Below are positions 55,559-64,000 of a DNA stretch of 64,000 nt, piece by piece. Location of the stretch: positions 1 through 64,000 of the forward strand of contig JARGOB010000002.1 of assembly GCA_029212925.1 (NCBI GenBank), written 5' to 3'. Source of the stretch: Coxiellaceae bacterium. GTDB taxonomy: Bacteria; Pseudomonadota; Gammaproteobacteria; Coxiellales; Coxiellaceae. Positions within the stretch are counted from its first letter, which is position 1, and every line of letters starts with the position of its first letter. A model generated the notes under the pieces. The model did no database searches. It worked only from the letters and a program-made list of their open reading frames with translations, and was not told where the DNA came from. The position numbers were made by a program, and so were the translations under genes.

Positions 55559-57985
55559 CTAAAACAGTGGCGCATCATCACCAGCCGATTCATCGGCGGT
55601 AACTGGTGCGTTACTGGAACGCGCCAATGCCGTTGGCTGCTGTGGCGCAGCCGTACTAAATTCCGTCGGTGCATATTGTTGACGAAATAATTGGAAAACC
55701 GCACTGTTATCAGCAGCGGTTGCCAGCAAACCAGTTCGCGGATCAATGCGCACACTGACCAAACCGGGCGGCTGCGGCAATGCTTGTTCCGGCATACCTT
55801 TTAACGCTTGCTGCATGTAATCCATCCAAATCGGTAGCGCTGCTTGTGACCCATATTCATATAACGAATCTTCACTGTCATCAAAACCCACCCACACTGT
55901 GGCTTGCACCAAGTGATTGTAACCAGAAAACCATGCATCGACTTGCTTATTGGTTGTACCGGTTTTACCAGCTAAATCAGTACGCTTTAAGGCTAACGCT
56001 TTACGCCCCGTGCCTTGTTGAATAACACCTTGCAACGCGGTGTTAATCAAATAGGCATTCTGTGGCGTAATCACTGAATCTGCTACTGGCTGCGGCATTT
56101 GATCAGCCGCCAAATGCGGATCAGATAAACACGCCGTGCAGGCTTTAGCCGGATTTGCTCGATAAATTTCTTCACCGTTTTGATCGGCAATATGATCAAT
56201 AAAATACGGCTGCACACGGTAACCGCCATTGGCGAATACGGTATAGCCAGATGCAATTTGCATCGGCGTTACACCGGCACTGCCCAACGCCAATGATAAG
56301 GCACGCGGCATATTATCGGGATTAAAACCAAACCGTTGTAAATATTTTAAAGTGAATGGAATGCCCGTGTCTTGCAGTAAACGAATCGATACGAGATTAC
56401 GAGACTTCACTAAGCCTGTACGCACACTGGTTGGGCCATAAAACTTTTGGGTATCATTGCGTGGTCGCCACAATTGATTTTCACCCGTATCGGCAATCAC
56501 TACCGGTGCATCATTAATAATGGTCGCCAAGGTAAAACCTTTAGCTAATGCTGCCGAATAAATAAATGGCTTAAAGTTCGAACCAGGTTGACGCACCGCT
56601 TGTGTGACACGATTAAAATGACTCAATAAATAATCGTAACCGCCCGACAATGCCAACACCGAACCATCGACGGGACTTAACGAAACAATCGCGCCTTGCA
56701 CCGTCGGAATTTGAGCTAATTGCCACTGTTGTTTTTTATTCTGGCTCAAACGAATCACATCACCTACAGCCACCACATCGCTGGCTTGCTTTGGCGAGCG
56801 ACCAGGGTAACGACGCTTTTCTATCCAGGGTCGCGCCCATTTCATACCAGCCCATTCGACCGTAGCTTGCTGACCATCCGCCAGTAATGCGGTAAATGAT
56901 TGCGGCTGCACATCAATCACGGCGGCTGGCTGCATGCCATGAATGACGGTCATATCGGTTAATTGTTTTTGCCAATCATCAGCATTATCAGCGGTATAGG
57001 CACCCCAATTATGTTCAGGCTTGCGATAACCGTGACGTCGATCATACGCCTCTAAACCAGTATCTAAAGCCATCTTTGATGCCGCTTGTAAATCAGCATC
57101 AATCGTGGTGTAAACTGAATAGCCCGATTCATAAACGGATTTACCAAAATGATCAATCATCGCTAGTCGCACCATCTCTGACACAAACGGCGCATACAGC
57201 TGCACTTTTTGGCGATGGTAACGCGCTGTTATCGGCGCCTGAATCGCACGATCATATGTGGCTTTATCAATATAGTTATTATCCAACATACGAGCCAACA
57301 CATGATTGCGTCGTTCCAATGCATCTTTCGGATTCGCAATTGGATTGTCACTCGACGGCGCTTGCGGCAAACCTGCAATCATTGCCATTTCCGGTAACGT
57401 CAATTGACCTAAACGCTTGCCATAATATACTCGCGCAGCCGCTGCAACGCCATAAGCACGATTACCCAGATAAATTTTATTAAGATAAAGCTCAAGAATT
57501 TTATCTTTAGAAAACTCGCGATCAATTTTAATCGCCAATAAAATTTCATTAATTTTTCGTGTATAGGTTTTTTTACGTGTTAAGAAAAAATTACGTGCCA
57601 CTTGCATGGTGATCGTACTCGCGCCTTGCACTTTGCGCCCACTGCTGACTACCGCTTTCGCCGCACGCACCAAACTAATAAAGTCGACACCGGGATGGTC
57701 ATAGAAGCGTGCATCTTCCGTCGCGATCACTGCTTCCACTAATGGTTTTGGAATCTCATTCAACGTGACCGGTATTCTGCGCTTAACGCCGTATTGCGCA
57801 ATCAGCTTACCGTTCTTGCCATAAATTTTTAATGGCACCTGCATATGCACGTCTTTTAGCTTTTCGACACTTGGCAAAGCCAATTCGATATAGCTGTACA
57901 CCGCTATTAAAATAATAATGACGGTAAACACCACACTCAAGATGGTCCAAAGGCTGTGATCAGCTATATATCGGAAAATACGCAT
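55559..57985 (-). CDS. mrcA: penicillin-binding protein 1A
   Basis: A bifunctional peptidoglycan synthase of the inner membrane, 808 residues. One N-terminal anchor (about 14-36). Glycosyltransferase GT51 (about 55-230): EDARFYDHPGVD with the catalytic Glu, ASTITMQVARN, and ILELYLNKIYLG. Transpeptidase (about 420-750): PGSNFKP with the active Ser, SRN, and KTGTTNK. It is divergent from pilM, the arrangement conserved in many gammaproteobacteria. The C-terminal 40 residues are Ala/Ser-rich. Confidence 0.96.
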   Translation of the reverse strand: MRIFRYIADHSLWTILSVVFTVIIILIAVYSYIELALPSVEKLKDVHMQVPLKIYGKNGKLIAQYGVKRRIPVTLNEIPKPLVEAVIATEDARFYDHPGVDFISLVRAAKAVVSSGRKVQGASTITMQVARNFFLTRKKTYTRKINEILLAIKIDREFSKDKILELYLNKIYLGNRAYGVAAAARVYYGKRLGQLTLPEMAMIAGLPQAPSSDNPIANPKDALERRNHVLARMLDNNYIDKATYDRAIQAPITARYHRQKVQLYAPFVSEMVRLAMIDHFGKSVYESGYSVYTTIDADLQAASKMALDTGLEAYDRRHGYRKPEHNWGAYTADNADDWQKQLTDMTVIHGMQPAAVIDVQPQSFTALLADGQQATVEWAGMKWARPWIEKRRYPGRSPKQASDVVAVGDVIRLSQNKKQQWQLAQIPTVQGAIVSLSPVDGSVLALSGGYDYLLSHFNRVTQAVRQPGSNFKPFIYSAALAKGFTLATIINDAPVVIADTGENQLWRPRNDTQKFYGPTSVRTGLVKSRNLVSIRLLQDTGIPFTLKYLQRFGFNPDNMPRALSLALGSAGVTPMQIASGYTVFANGGYRVQPYFIDHIADQNGEEIYRANPAKACTACLSDPHLAADQMPQPVADSVITPQNAYLINTALQGVIQQGTGRKALALKRTDLAGKTGTTNKQVDAWFSGYNHLVQATVWVGFDDSEDSLYEYGSQAALPIWMDYMQQALKGMPEQALPQPPGLVSVRIDPRTGLLATAADNSAVFQLFRQQYAPTEFSTAAPQQPTALARSSNAPVTADESAGDDAPLF

Positions 57986-58078
57986 GCCCTAATCATAGAG
58001 GAAAGGTCTGGTTATAACAAATATCCCCGTGATTTTTACCGTCTTTTTTAGCGCCAGCGTTGCTTTAAGCTATTCCCC

Positions 58079-58894
58079 ATGAAAACACTAAAAAGACATT
58101 TTTTGCACATATTCATTTCCGGGGCTCATTGGCATTTCAGCCTTTGGGCCAGAGAGTCACAGCTGTGGCGCTGTCGTTGGCAGCAACGCTATGCCAATGG
58201 AGCAGTCGACTGGCCAGAAATAAGACGAACCGTGCCACGTTGGCTGCTATCATTATTTATCACGATGGATAATCGGCTAACACAGCAACAGCCATTAACC
58301 TTAACCCAAGACATGCCGCCACGCGCTATTGAAAGTTATGTTCATCAGCAACTCAACCAATGCTTTGGCCAACAACACGAACAGCTGGTGTTTGACTATC
58401 TAACTCTGTATGCCTTACCCGAGCAAAAACTATGGTTAGTTGCGATGCCACGACAACAACAGCAGCAGTTATTACTGAAATGCCGAGCACTCAAACATCG
58501 GCCGTGCTGCATAAACGTCGATTACTTGGTGATTGCATCGGCTTTACCGCAGTTCATTAGTGATGCCAAAGCGATGCTGACAGTTTTTGTTAGTCAGCAG
58601 CACGTGTGGTTAACGCTATATCGTAATCATGACATTGCCGAAATAAGACTGCATAGCGATGAAATATGCAGTAGTCGTATAGTGCATCACTTACAGCAAT
58701 GGCAAGCTCACTATCAATTAAAGGGCATGCCTTGCTATATGATTAGCCTCAACCATTATGATGACACCCTCTGCCAACAATTATCAGCAACACTGCCCTC
58801 ACTGCTGTGGTGGCAACCGACTAGATTACATAAGCGACCCTGGACAATTGAAGACTTTATCGGCTATTGCACTGCGATAGGAGAAGCCATTTGA
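58079..58894 (+). CDS. pilM: type IV pilus assembly protein PilM-like
   Basis: 271 residues, shorter and more diverged than usual PilM (about 350), closer to HofM/ComM-type. It starts with KRHFLHIFISGAHWHFSLW, a PilM-like ASKHA strand pair. The assignment rests mainly on its position: divergent from mrcA and leading a pilN-pilO-pilQ-like series. It would form a cytoplasmic ring that binds the PilN tail. The stop overlaps the pilN start (TTGA). Confidence 0.7.
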   Translation: MKTLKRHFLHIFISGAHWHFSLWARESQLWRCRWQQRYANGAVDWPEIRRTVPRWLLSLFITMDNRLTQQQPLTLTQDMPPRAIESYVHQQLNQCFGQQHEQLVFDYLTLYALPEQKLWLVAMPRQQQQQLLLKCRALKHRPCCINVDYLVIASALPQFISDAKAMLTVFVSQQHVWLTLYRNHDIAEIRLHSDEICSSRIVHHLQQWQAHYQLKGMPCYMISLNHYDDTLCQQLSATLPSLLWWQPTRLHKRPWTIEDFIGYCTAIGEAI

Positions 58895-59448
58895 ACAATA
58901 AACAAATTAACTTACTCGATTGGCGAGCACAACGCAAGCATCGACAACAAATAACGGGAATGGCATTACTCATGCTTGGCAGTGTTATTATTATTGCTGG
59001 CTTACTATTGTTACGTTATCAGCTTGTACAAAACACACAGCTGCAACTGTCATATTTGTCTTCTGTTAAAAAAACACATTGCGATACACGGCAGATCAAA
59101 AAAATACAACAGCAACTGGATCATATACAACAATATAAAAAGTGGTGGCAGCAGGTTGAACATCACCACAACCAACGCACTATAGCATTAGCCTTTATCG
59201 CACAACATGTGTCCGCTCATTTACTTTTTAATCGTATTGCTTTCTTGGATCATCAGTGGTTACTCGAGGGTAAAGCCAGTTCTGCGTATTTATATCAAAA
59301 ATTGCTGCGGCAGCTCAACAAATCTGCTTTGGATTATACATTCAAACTGGGTGAAATCACTCATACCTCACAAGGGTTATATCGTTTTAGCTTAATAGGA
59401 ACATTACGTGAAAAAAATTCAGTGGCTACGACAGCAAATACTCATTAA
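58891..59448 (+). CDS. pilN: type IV pilus assembly protein PilN-like
   Basis: About 185 residues from TTG 58891, chosen because AGGAG lies 8 nt upstream and the N-terminus then reads NNKQINLLDWR, the PilM-binding motif (I-N-L-L-x-W-R) of PilN. An ATG-like start further up (58867) gives an unlikely extension. One membrane segment (about 24-43), then a coiled coil and a ferredoxin-like domain. The start codon shares TTGA with the pilM stop. It overlaps pilO by 41 nt. Confidence 0.8.
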   Translation: MNNKQINLLDWRAQRKHRQQITGMALLMLGSVIIIAGLLLLRYQLVQNTQLQLSYLSSVKKTHCDTRQIKKIQQQLDHIQQYKKWWQQVEHHHNQRTIALAFIAQHVSAHLLFNRIAFLDHQWLLEGKASSAYLYQKLLRQLNKSALDYTFKLGEITHTSQGLYRFSLIGTLREKNSVATTANTH

Positions 59449-59971
59449 TAAGCAGTGCTTATTAAAATACAGCAGCATCTGGCTAGGATGGCAACTTGTT
59501 ATATTTATGACTACTGGTGCCATTGTGCTTTACCCTGCTTGGCGCCATCATCAAAAAATCAACTTGCAATGGCACACACAACAGCAGCAACTTCAGATTT
59601 GCAGCAAACAAGCCGCTATGCAGCATACGCTCGAAAGTGAACTGGCCAAGTTTAATCGACAACAATCAACAAATTTGATAACAACGCATTTGATCATTCA
59701 AAAGAAACACTGGCAAGGCGTGTTATTGCAATGGCTGCACCAACACCACATCCAAGTATCGCAATTTGAAAACAATGATTCGCCAGACGACAACCAAAGC
59801 GAGCAATATCAATTAGTAGCCCATAGCAACTGGTTGGCCTTCGTATATTTTTTTAATCGGTTACAGCTAGCGATGCCCTATCTATCATTGCAGCAAATAG
59901 AATTATCGCTTGACTCACAACATCCCACACTAATTACTTCCACTGTTGATATAAAGGTGAATCATGACTAA
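59408..59971 (+). CDS. pilO: type IV pilus assembly protein PilO-like
   Basis: 187 residues from GTG 59408. One membrane segment (about 26-44), a Gln-rich coiled coil (about 50-85), then a small alpha/beta domain (about 95-185) as in PilO. Overlaps pilN by 41 nt and pilQ by 8 nt. No pilP gene lies between it and pilQ, so the lipoprotein linking PilNO to PilQ is missing or has been lost. Confidence 0.7.
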   Translation: MKKIQWLRQQILINKQCLLKYSSIWLGWQLVIFMTTGAIVLYPAWRHHQKINLQWHTQQQQLQICSKQAAMQHTLESELAKFNRQQSTNLITTHLIIQKKHWQGVLLQWLHQHHIQVSQFENNDSPDDNQSEQYQLVAHSNWLAFVYFFNRLQLAMPYLSLQQIELSLDSQHPTLITSTVDIKVNHD

Positions 59972-60971
59972 ATTTATCTTTGCTTTTTTACTATTACTGT
60001 TAACAGCATGCCTCACACAAGCTGGATCTGCAGATAACTGGAAAGACCTTAACAATAAGATGAATAGTCCATTTGACATTAACTCACAAGCACCAGACAC
60101 CAATAAAACGCAAATAATACATTTGAAATATATCAGCAGCCAAGCGGCTAATAAGCTAATCACCAAGCATACACATCAACTCTTCACTAATAAAACCACA
60201 GTCATTGCCTTGCAAAACCAACATGCTTTATGGGCACACGGTAGCAGCCGTGACATTCGCCTGTTACGCCAATTTATCGCACTCATCGACCACTCGACGC
60301 CACAAATAAAAATCAGTGCGCGAGTTGTTACGATTGATCGGCGTTATTTACGCTCACTGGGCATCGAATTTAAAACCACCACCGTCGATGGCGAGGCATT
60401 ACAAATGAATATGCCACAATCATCAACACGCGCCGGTACTGCGTTAATTACCATTGCGCGTTTAGGTAATAATAAATTATTGGATATGCAAATTAGCGCA
60501 CTGGAGAAAAGTGGCCATGCGCATGTTATTGCACAACCCATTTTAATTACCAAAAACAATCAAGCGGCGATAATTGAGTCAGGTCAAGAGGTGCCTTACC
60601 AGCAAAGCACATCCAGTGGCGCTACCAATATTGCATTTAAGAAAGCTGTTCTGCGTCTTTCCGTCACACCTGAACTGATTAATCGCAAACAAATTCTGTG
60701 CCATATCGATATCCATCAAGACAAAGTTTCACCCATTAACGTGCAAGGCGTGCCGATTATCAGCACGCAGCATATCAAAACCAATGCTCGCATCAACAAT
60801 CAACACACTCTGGTGCTGGGAGGCATTTTAAATCAAACGGATGAAAATCATGTTGAGGGCATTCCAGGCTTAAGTAAAATTCCGTTACTAGGGAATTTAT
60901 TTAAACACACACGTCACCAACATACTGAACAGCAATTATTGATTTTTGTTACACCTTCTATCGTTAAATAA
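59964..60971 (+). CDS. pilQ: short PilQ/HofQ-type secretin
   Basis: 335 residues, about half the length of typical PilQ. It holds an N1-like domain (about 45-105), then the secretin core (about 110-333) with VPYQQSTSSGATNIAFKKA and the C-terminal GIPGLSKIPLLGNLF and LLIFVTPSIV motifs. The AMIN domains are absent, as in HofQ. The signal peptide ends L-T-A-C, which fits a lipobox; an alternative cut after TQA would not lipidate it. Last gene of the pilM-N-O-Q operon. Likely role: DNA uptake or pilus pore. Confidence 0.88.
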   Translation: MTKFIFAFLLLLLTACLTQAGSADNWKDLNNKMNSPFDINSQAPDTNKTQIIHLKYISSQAANKLITKHTHQLFTNKTTVIALQNQHALWAHGSSRDIRLLRQFIALIDHSTPQIKISARVVTIDRRYLRSLGIEFKTTTVDGEALQMNMPQSSTRAGTALITIARLGNNKLLDMQISALEKSGHAHVIAQPILITKNNQAAIIESGQEVPYQQSTSSGATNIAFKKAVLRLSVTPELINRKQILCHIDIHQDKVSPINVQGVPIISTQHIKTNARINNQHTLVLGGILNQTDENHVEGIPGLSKIPLLGNLFKHTRHQHTEQQLLIFVTPSIVK

Positions 60972-60995
60972 AGAAGATCTCATGCTTACTACTTG

Positions 60996-61307
60996 TTAGG
61001 CGGCTAATAAATCTAAGCCATGGCGATCAACGAGATTCAGCAACTTTAACGCAAGTCGGCTTGGTTTTTTCTGGCCTTGCTCCCACTTTTGCACTGTGGA
61101 AGTAGTCGTATTGAGAAATATCGCAAAAACCGCTTGACTGGCTTTATTTTGCTTGCGCAGACGCTTTATTTGATTTGGTGTAAATTTTTTTATTGGCGGC
61201 AGGCTCAATGCATCAAATTCATGCATAGTTGCATTATCTGCCAAACCAATATCATGCAAACCTTTCATGGTTTTTTTGAGAACCTTAGTTAAATCTTTAT
61301 TAGTCAT
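60996..61307 (-). CDS. XRE-family antitoxin, HigA-like
   Basis: 103 residues with a C-terminal helix-turn-helix (about 50-100, SQAVFAIFLNTTTSTVQKWEQG). Matches antitoxins of HigBA-type modules whose toxin gene comes first, as here (3-nt gap). Probably binds the toxin and represses the shared promoter at 61688-61717. Confidence 0.85.
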   Translation of the reverse strand: MTNKDLTKVLKKTMKGLHDIGLADNATMHEFDALSLPPIKKFTPNQIKRLRKQNKASQAVFAIFLNTTTSTVQKWEQGQKKPSRLALKLLNLVDRHGLDLLAA

Positions 61308-61310
61308 CTA

Positions 61311-61673
61311 TCAAACCTCCATTACTTCATTGCTTTGTATTGCAAGAGCTATTTGCTGCTCAGAGTAATTCAAATACAAAGAAGCAAGCATTTTCAACTG
61401 CGACATCTGATCTGAATCTATATTTTCTAGTCTGTTCTTCGCAAAACCAAATATAAAAATAGCTCGTCTACCCGTCGCAAGCGCTAGCAATACTCGAACA
61501 CCACTCCGCTTACCTCTACCAAACACTGCAACCCGCTTCTTATATACACCACCACCCAAATCAGAACCAATCAACCCTCGCTCCATTTCATACACCGCTT
61601 GCTTCAATACTTGATCTGTAATTCTTTGTTTTCGCGCCCATTTAGCAAAATATCGAGTCTTAAACATGCGCAT
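61311..61673 (-). CDS. RelE/HigB-like toxin
   Basis: 120 residues, small and basic. MFKTRYFAKWARKQRITD, then GGGVYKKRVAVFGRGKRSGVRVLLAL and the FIFGFAKN strand are typical of RelE-type mRNA interferases of the PF06296-like group. ATG 61673 after AAAGGAAG. First gene of the operon, followed by its HTH antitoxin. Confidence 0.85.
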   Translation of the reverse strand: MRMFKTRYFAKWARKQRITDQVLKQAVYEMERGLIGSDLGGGVYKKRVAVFGRGKRSGVRVLLALATGRRAIFIFGFAKNRLENIDSDQMSQLKMLASLYLNYSEQQIALAIQSNEVMEV

Positions 61674-61687
61674 TTTTGCTTCCTTTT

Positions 61688-61717
61688 AGTATAGCACCAG
61701 GTGCTACACCATAGCAA
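61688..61717 (-). promoter_or_regulatory. toxin-antitoxin promoter with operator palindrome
   Basis: -35 TTGCTA (61717-61712), an 18-nt spacer, and -10 TATACT (61693-61688) on the minus strand. The spacer contains the perfect palindrome TAGCACC-A-GGTGCTA (61692-61706), overlapping the first bases of the -10. This is a good operator candidate for the HigA-like repressor. Confidence 0.7.
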
Positions 61718-61766
61718 ATACACATCCTTATAAAAGACCGGATTTTTTACGAGGATAGGATGAATG

Positions 61767-62140
61767 GCTAGAGTGAGATGGATTTCGTTGATTTTTGAGT
61801 ACCGTAGCAGAGTTACACCTACTAGATGACAGCAACCATTCAACTTTCACGAAAAGATGAGATGCAAGGCAAAAGTAAGCTACCTTACAACGGAATGCGC
61901 TAGAGTGAGATGGATTTCGTTGATTTTTGAGTACCGTAGCAGAGTTGCACTTACCAGATGACAGCAACCATTGAGCTTTCACGAAAAGATGAGATGCAAG
62001 GCAAAAGTAAGCTACCTTACAACGAAATGCGCTAGAGTGAGATGGATTTCGTTGATTTTTGAGTACCGTAGCAGAGTTGCACTTACCAGATGACAGCAAC
62101 CATTGAGCTTTCACGAAAAGATGAGATGCAAGGCAAAAGC
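61767..62140. repeat. 132-bp tandem repeat, nearly three copies
   Basis: Units start at 61767, 61899 and 62031 (exact 132-bp steps), with few substitutions; the third stops near 62140, where the sequence changes to AAGCGAGTAACCGG. Because 132 is a multiple of 3, a minus-strand frame runs through it and yields a 44-residue repeating peptide, which is probably not a real protein. The rest of the 61718-62229 gap shows no gene. Confidence 0.9.
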
Positions 62141-62229
62141 AAGCGAGTAACCGGAGTTTACAGCTAGCTAAATGAGGATTACGAGCGAGCTTTTAACACC
62201 GCAGATCGCTTTATCATGAAAGCTCAATC

Positions 62230-63675
62230 TTACCAGGCAATAATTGCTTCGCCGTCAGGGTAGGCCCTCATAGTCGCCGCAACCACTTCCGGCGAATGCA
62301 TCACCTTAATCAGCTTATCGAACTCCGCTTTATTTTCTTCTGGCTTTTTAACCACGATTACATTGGCATATGCTGAGTCTTTACCTTCGCGAATCAATGC
62401 TTGATTCGCCTTTAAGCCTGCTGCTTTTAAGAAGTCATTGGTCAAACCAACTAAAGTCGCATCTTTAAACACACGTGGCAATTGCGCAGCATCCAACAGC
62501 TTAAACTGCAAATGTTTAGGATTGCTGATGACGTCATGCAAATTGACCAACAAGCCTGAACCTGGCTTGAGCTTAATCAAATGATACTTTTGTAACAACA
62601 ATAACGCTCTGCCCTCATTACTAGGGTCATTAGGCATGGCAACAACAGCATCATTTTTCAGCTGGCTTATATTGCTGATTTTTTTCGAATAGAAACCCAT
62701 GGGGTAGATAAACGTCTTAGCAATCGGCATCAAACTCAAATGACGCGATTTAATTTGCGCATCGAGGTACGGCACATGCTGGAATATATTCGCTTGTATG
62801 CTGCCATCGTTCAACGCAATATTCGGCTGCACATAATCATTAAAACCAATCACATCAATATCTAAGTCGTATTTTTTACGCGCCACTTCAGCCGCAACTT
62901 TCATCACTTCTTGTTGCGGACCTACCATCACACCGACACGCATCGCTTGGCCATCCATATGCATCCATGGTAAAGCACTGCCAATACACAACAACCACAG
63001 CACAACACAAATCGTTACCACACCGGCCAGCCGACGGATCTTCGCCAAGTAGTCGCCGTACGATTGAATCAATTGCACCAAAATAACCAGCAAGACAACC
63101 GTCTCCAGCATCACCCATGGATCAAAGCGCTGATAGCCATAATTGATCGCGAGCTCACCCAGGCCACCACCGCCAACGGCACCGGCCATCGCCGAATAAC
63201 CAATTAAGCCAATAATGGTTAACGTTGCGCCTTTGACTAAACTGGGTAACGCTTCAGGCAATAATACTTTCATCGTTAACTGCCAACGATTAGCACCCAT
63301 CGCATCCGCGGCTTCTAACAAACCTGGTGACACTTCCATAATAGCGGTTTCTGCTACGCGCGCATAAAACGGAATCGCTGCAACTATTAGCGGCACTATG
63401 GCGGCATTAACCCCGATCGATGTGCCAACAATCCAACGCGTAAACGGAATAATACTGATAAGTAAAATAATAAATGGTACCGAGCGCGTTACATTCACAA
63501 TAAAACTCAGTATGACATTCAGCGGGCGACTCACTGCCATGCGGTTGTTTTGCGATAAAAACAACACCACACCTAAAAACAAACCAATAAGCACACTGAC
63601 AAAGCTGGCAATAAAGACCATATATATGGTTTGCCACGTCGCAATTAATAAAGGCTGTAATGCGAAATCGCTCAT
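62230..63675 (-). CDS. D-methionine ABC permease fused to binding protein
   Basis: 481 residues. Residues about 1-210 are a MetI-type permease (five helices, EAA loop LLEAADAMGANRWQL). A further helix (about 219-238) links to a MetQ/NlpA-type binding domain (about 244-481, MRVGVMVGPQQEVMKVAAEVA, NDYVQPNIALNDGSIQANIFQH). The free lipoprotein form of MetQ is thus replaced by a membrane tether. The ATG overlaps the metN stop by one base (TAATG). Confidence 0.88.
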   Translation of the reverse strand: MSDFALQPLLIATWQTIYMVFIASFVSVLIGLFLGVVLFLSQNNRMAVSRPLNVILSFIVNVTRSVPFIILLISIIPFTRWIVGTSIGVNAAIVPLIVAAIPFYARVAETAIMEVSPGLLEAADAMGANRWQLTMKVLLPEALPSLVKGATLTIIGLIGYSAMAGAVGGGGLGELAINYGYQRFDPWVMLETVVLLVILVQLIQSYGDYLAKIRRLAGVVTICVVLWLLCIGSALPWMHMDGQAMRVGVMVGPQQEVMKVAAEVARKKYDLDIDVIGFNDYVQPNIALNDGSIQANIFQHVPYLDAQIKSRHLSLMPIAKTFIYPMGFYSKKISNISQLKNDAVVAMPNDPSNEGRALLLLQKYHLIKLKPGSGLLVNLHDVISNPKHLQFKLLDAAQLPRVFKDATLVGLTNDFLKAAGLKANQALIREGKDSAYANVIVVKKPEENKAEFDKLIKVMHSPEVVAATMRAYPDGEAIIAW

Positions 63676-64000
63676 TACGTCAGCACCTCCACAGCAATCT
63701 CTTGCTGCTTGAGATAATTCATTGCCTGCTCGACATCCGATGGCGTACCCAACAATTCACAAACGGTATAACCAAAAGGTGTCGATTGAATATTCTCAAT
63801 GCTGGCACGCAAGATATTCACCTCTATATTATGGTGACGTATTAAATCAGTAATCACTGGCTTATCACTATTCTCTGCAATAAATTCCAACTTAACAAAT
63901 ACACTTTGACGCTCATCATCTTCACGTTGCGGCAACTGAAGATCCAATGGTGGATGCAATAACTGCCGCGCCACAGCGGTTTGCGGATTCGAAAACACAT
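63675..64000 (-). CDS. metN: methionine ABC transporter ATPase, C-terminal part
   Basis: The last 108 or so residues of MetN; the gene continues beyond the window edge. It shows the NIL domain (about the last 75 residues: VFVKLEFIAENSDKPVITDLIRHHNIEVNIL pattern, cited by position), which binds methionine for feedback control. Translationally coupled to the fused permease gene. Confidence 0.85.
   Translation of the reverse strand, partial: VFSNPQTAVARQLLHPPLDLQLPQREDDERQSVFVKLEFIAENSDKPVITDLIRHHNIEVNILRASIENIQSTPFGYTVCELLGTPSDVEQAMNYLKQQEIAVEVLT

Noticed and set aside
61728-62114. 128-residue minus-strand frame with 44-residue repeats
   Set aside because: It arises because the tandem DNA repeat is 132 bp long. 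There is no ribosome site or plausible protein composition, and it starts and ends within the repeat array.

Overview
The window looks like a chromosome segment of an intracellular gammaproteobacterium, most likely of the order Legionellales (Legionella/Coxiella/Aquicella relatives). The housekeeping genes are typical of gammaproteobacteria: heme A synthesis, tyrS/mepM/anmK, mrcA next to pil genes, ubiA, sodC and fnr. Between them sit many large proteins of unknown family with eukaryote-like features, as expected of effectors: a protein kinase, a Wip-like PPP phosphatase, a J-domain-like protein with a degenerate HPD, a possible N-myristoylated protein and a 3247-residue protein with Ulp/C48-like motifs. 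No secretion apparatus lies in the window, so effector status is inferred. DNA is moderately AT-rich, and a family of dispersed palindromic repeats (core: GATCCCGG..CCGGGATGACA) fills many gaps.

Layout. 0.1-3 kb: two small membrane proteins and an unknown membrane protein. 3-6.4 kb: cytochrome oxidase assembly operon (c-type cytochrome, oxidase-associated protein, CtaA, CtaB) with palindromic repeats inserted in frame in ctaA. 6.4-8.7 kb: three unknown genes between repeats. 9-11.9 kb: tyrS and a divergent M23 peptidase. 11.9-15 kb: two Ala/Pro-rich proteins (one J-like) and a DUF1460 amidase-like protein. 15-17.4 kb: osmoprotectant ABC transporter with fused permease and binding protein. 17.8-20.6 kb: a GT-B-like protein and a protein kinase. 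20.6-24.4 kb: copper ATPase with cupredoxin partner, and an MFS exporter. 24.6-27.6 kb: a large unknown frame split by one amber codon. 27.6-30.1 kb: a quinone oxidoreductase remnant, fnr, anmK, sodC. 30.4-34 kb: the Wip-like phosphatase and a possibly lipidated protein. 34-37.5 kb: a DUF4015 hydrolase-like protein, a HAD phosphatase and small membrane or secreted proteins. 37.7-40.6 kb: a 960-residue protein laid out like major vault protein. 40.8-44.5 kb: class II DAHP synthase, an unknown 192-residue protein, an L,D-transpeptidase and ubiA. 44.5-55.5 kb: the giant protein and a divergent 360-residue protein. 55.6-61 kb: mrcA and divergent pilM-N-O-Q. 61-62.2 kb: a HigBA-like toxin-antitoxin module with an operator-like palindrome, then a 132-bp tandem repeat. 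62.2-64 kb: MetI-MetQ fusion and the end of metN.

The main regulatory observation concerns four genes of unknown or effector-like type (30433, 42548 minus, 54199 minus, 54499). Each is preceded by a tandem TTAA half-site with an 11-bp period and a -10 box starting exactly 26 nt after the first half-site. This matches the PmrA box known to control Dot/Icm effector genes in Legionella and Coxiella, and it groups these genes as a candidate effector regulon. Other notable items are the repeat insertion in CtaA, the vault-like protein, the duplicated protease-like fold with one dead copy in the giant protein, the amber-split frame at 24.7 kb, and several long hairpin elements.

All family assignments come from reading motifs by eye. 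No database search was possible.
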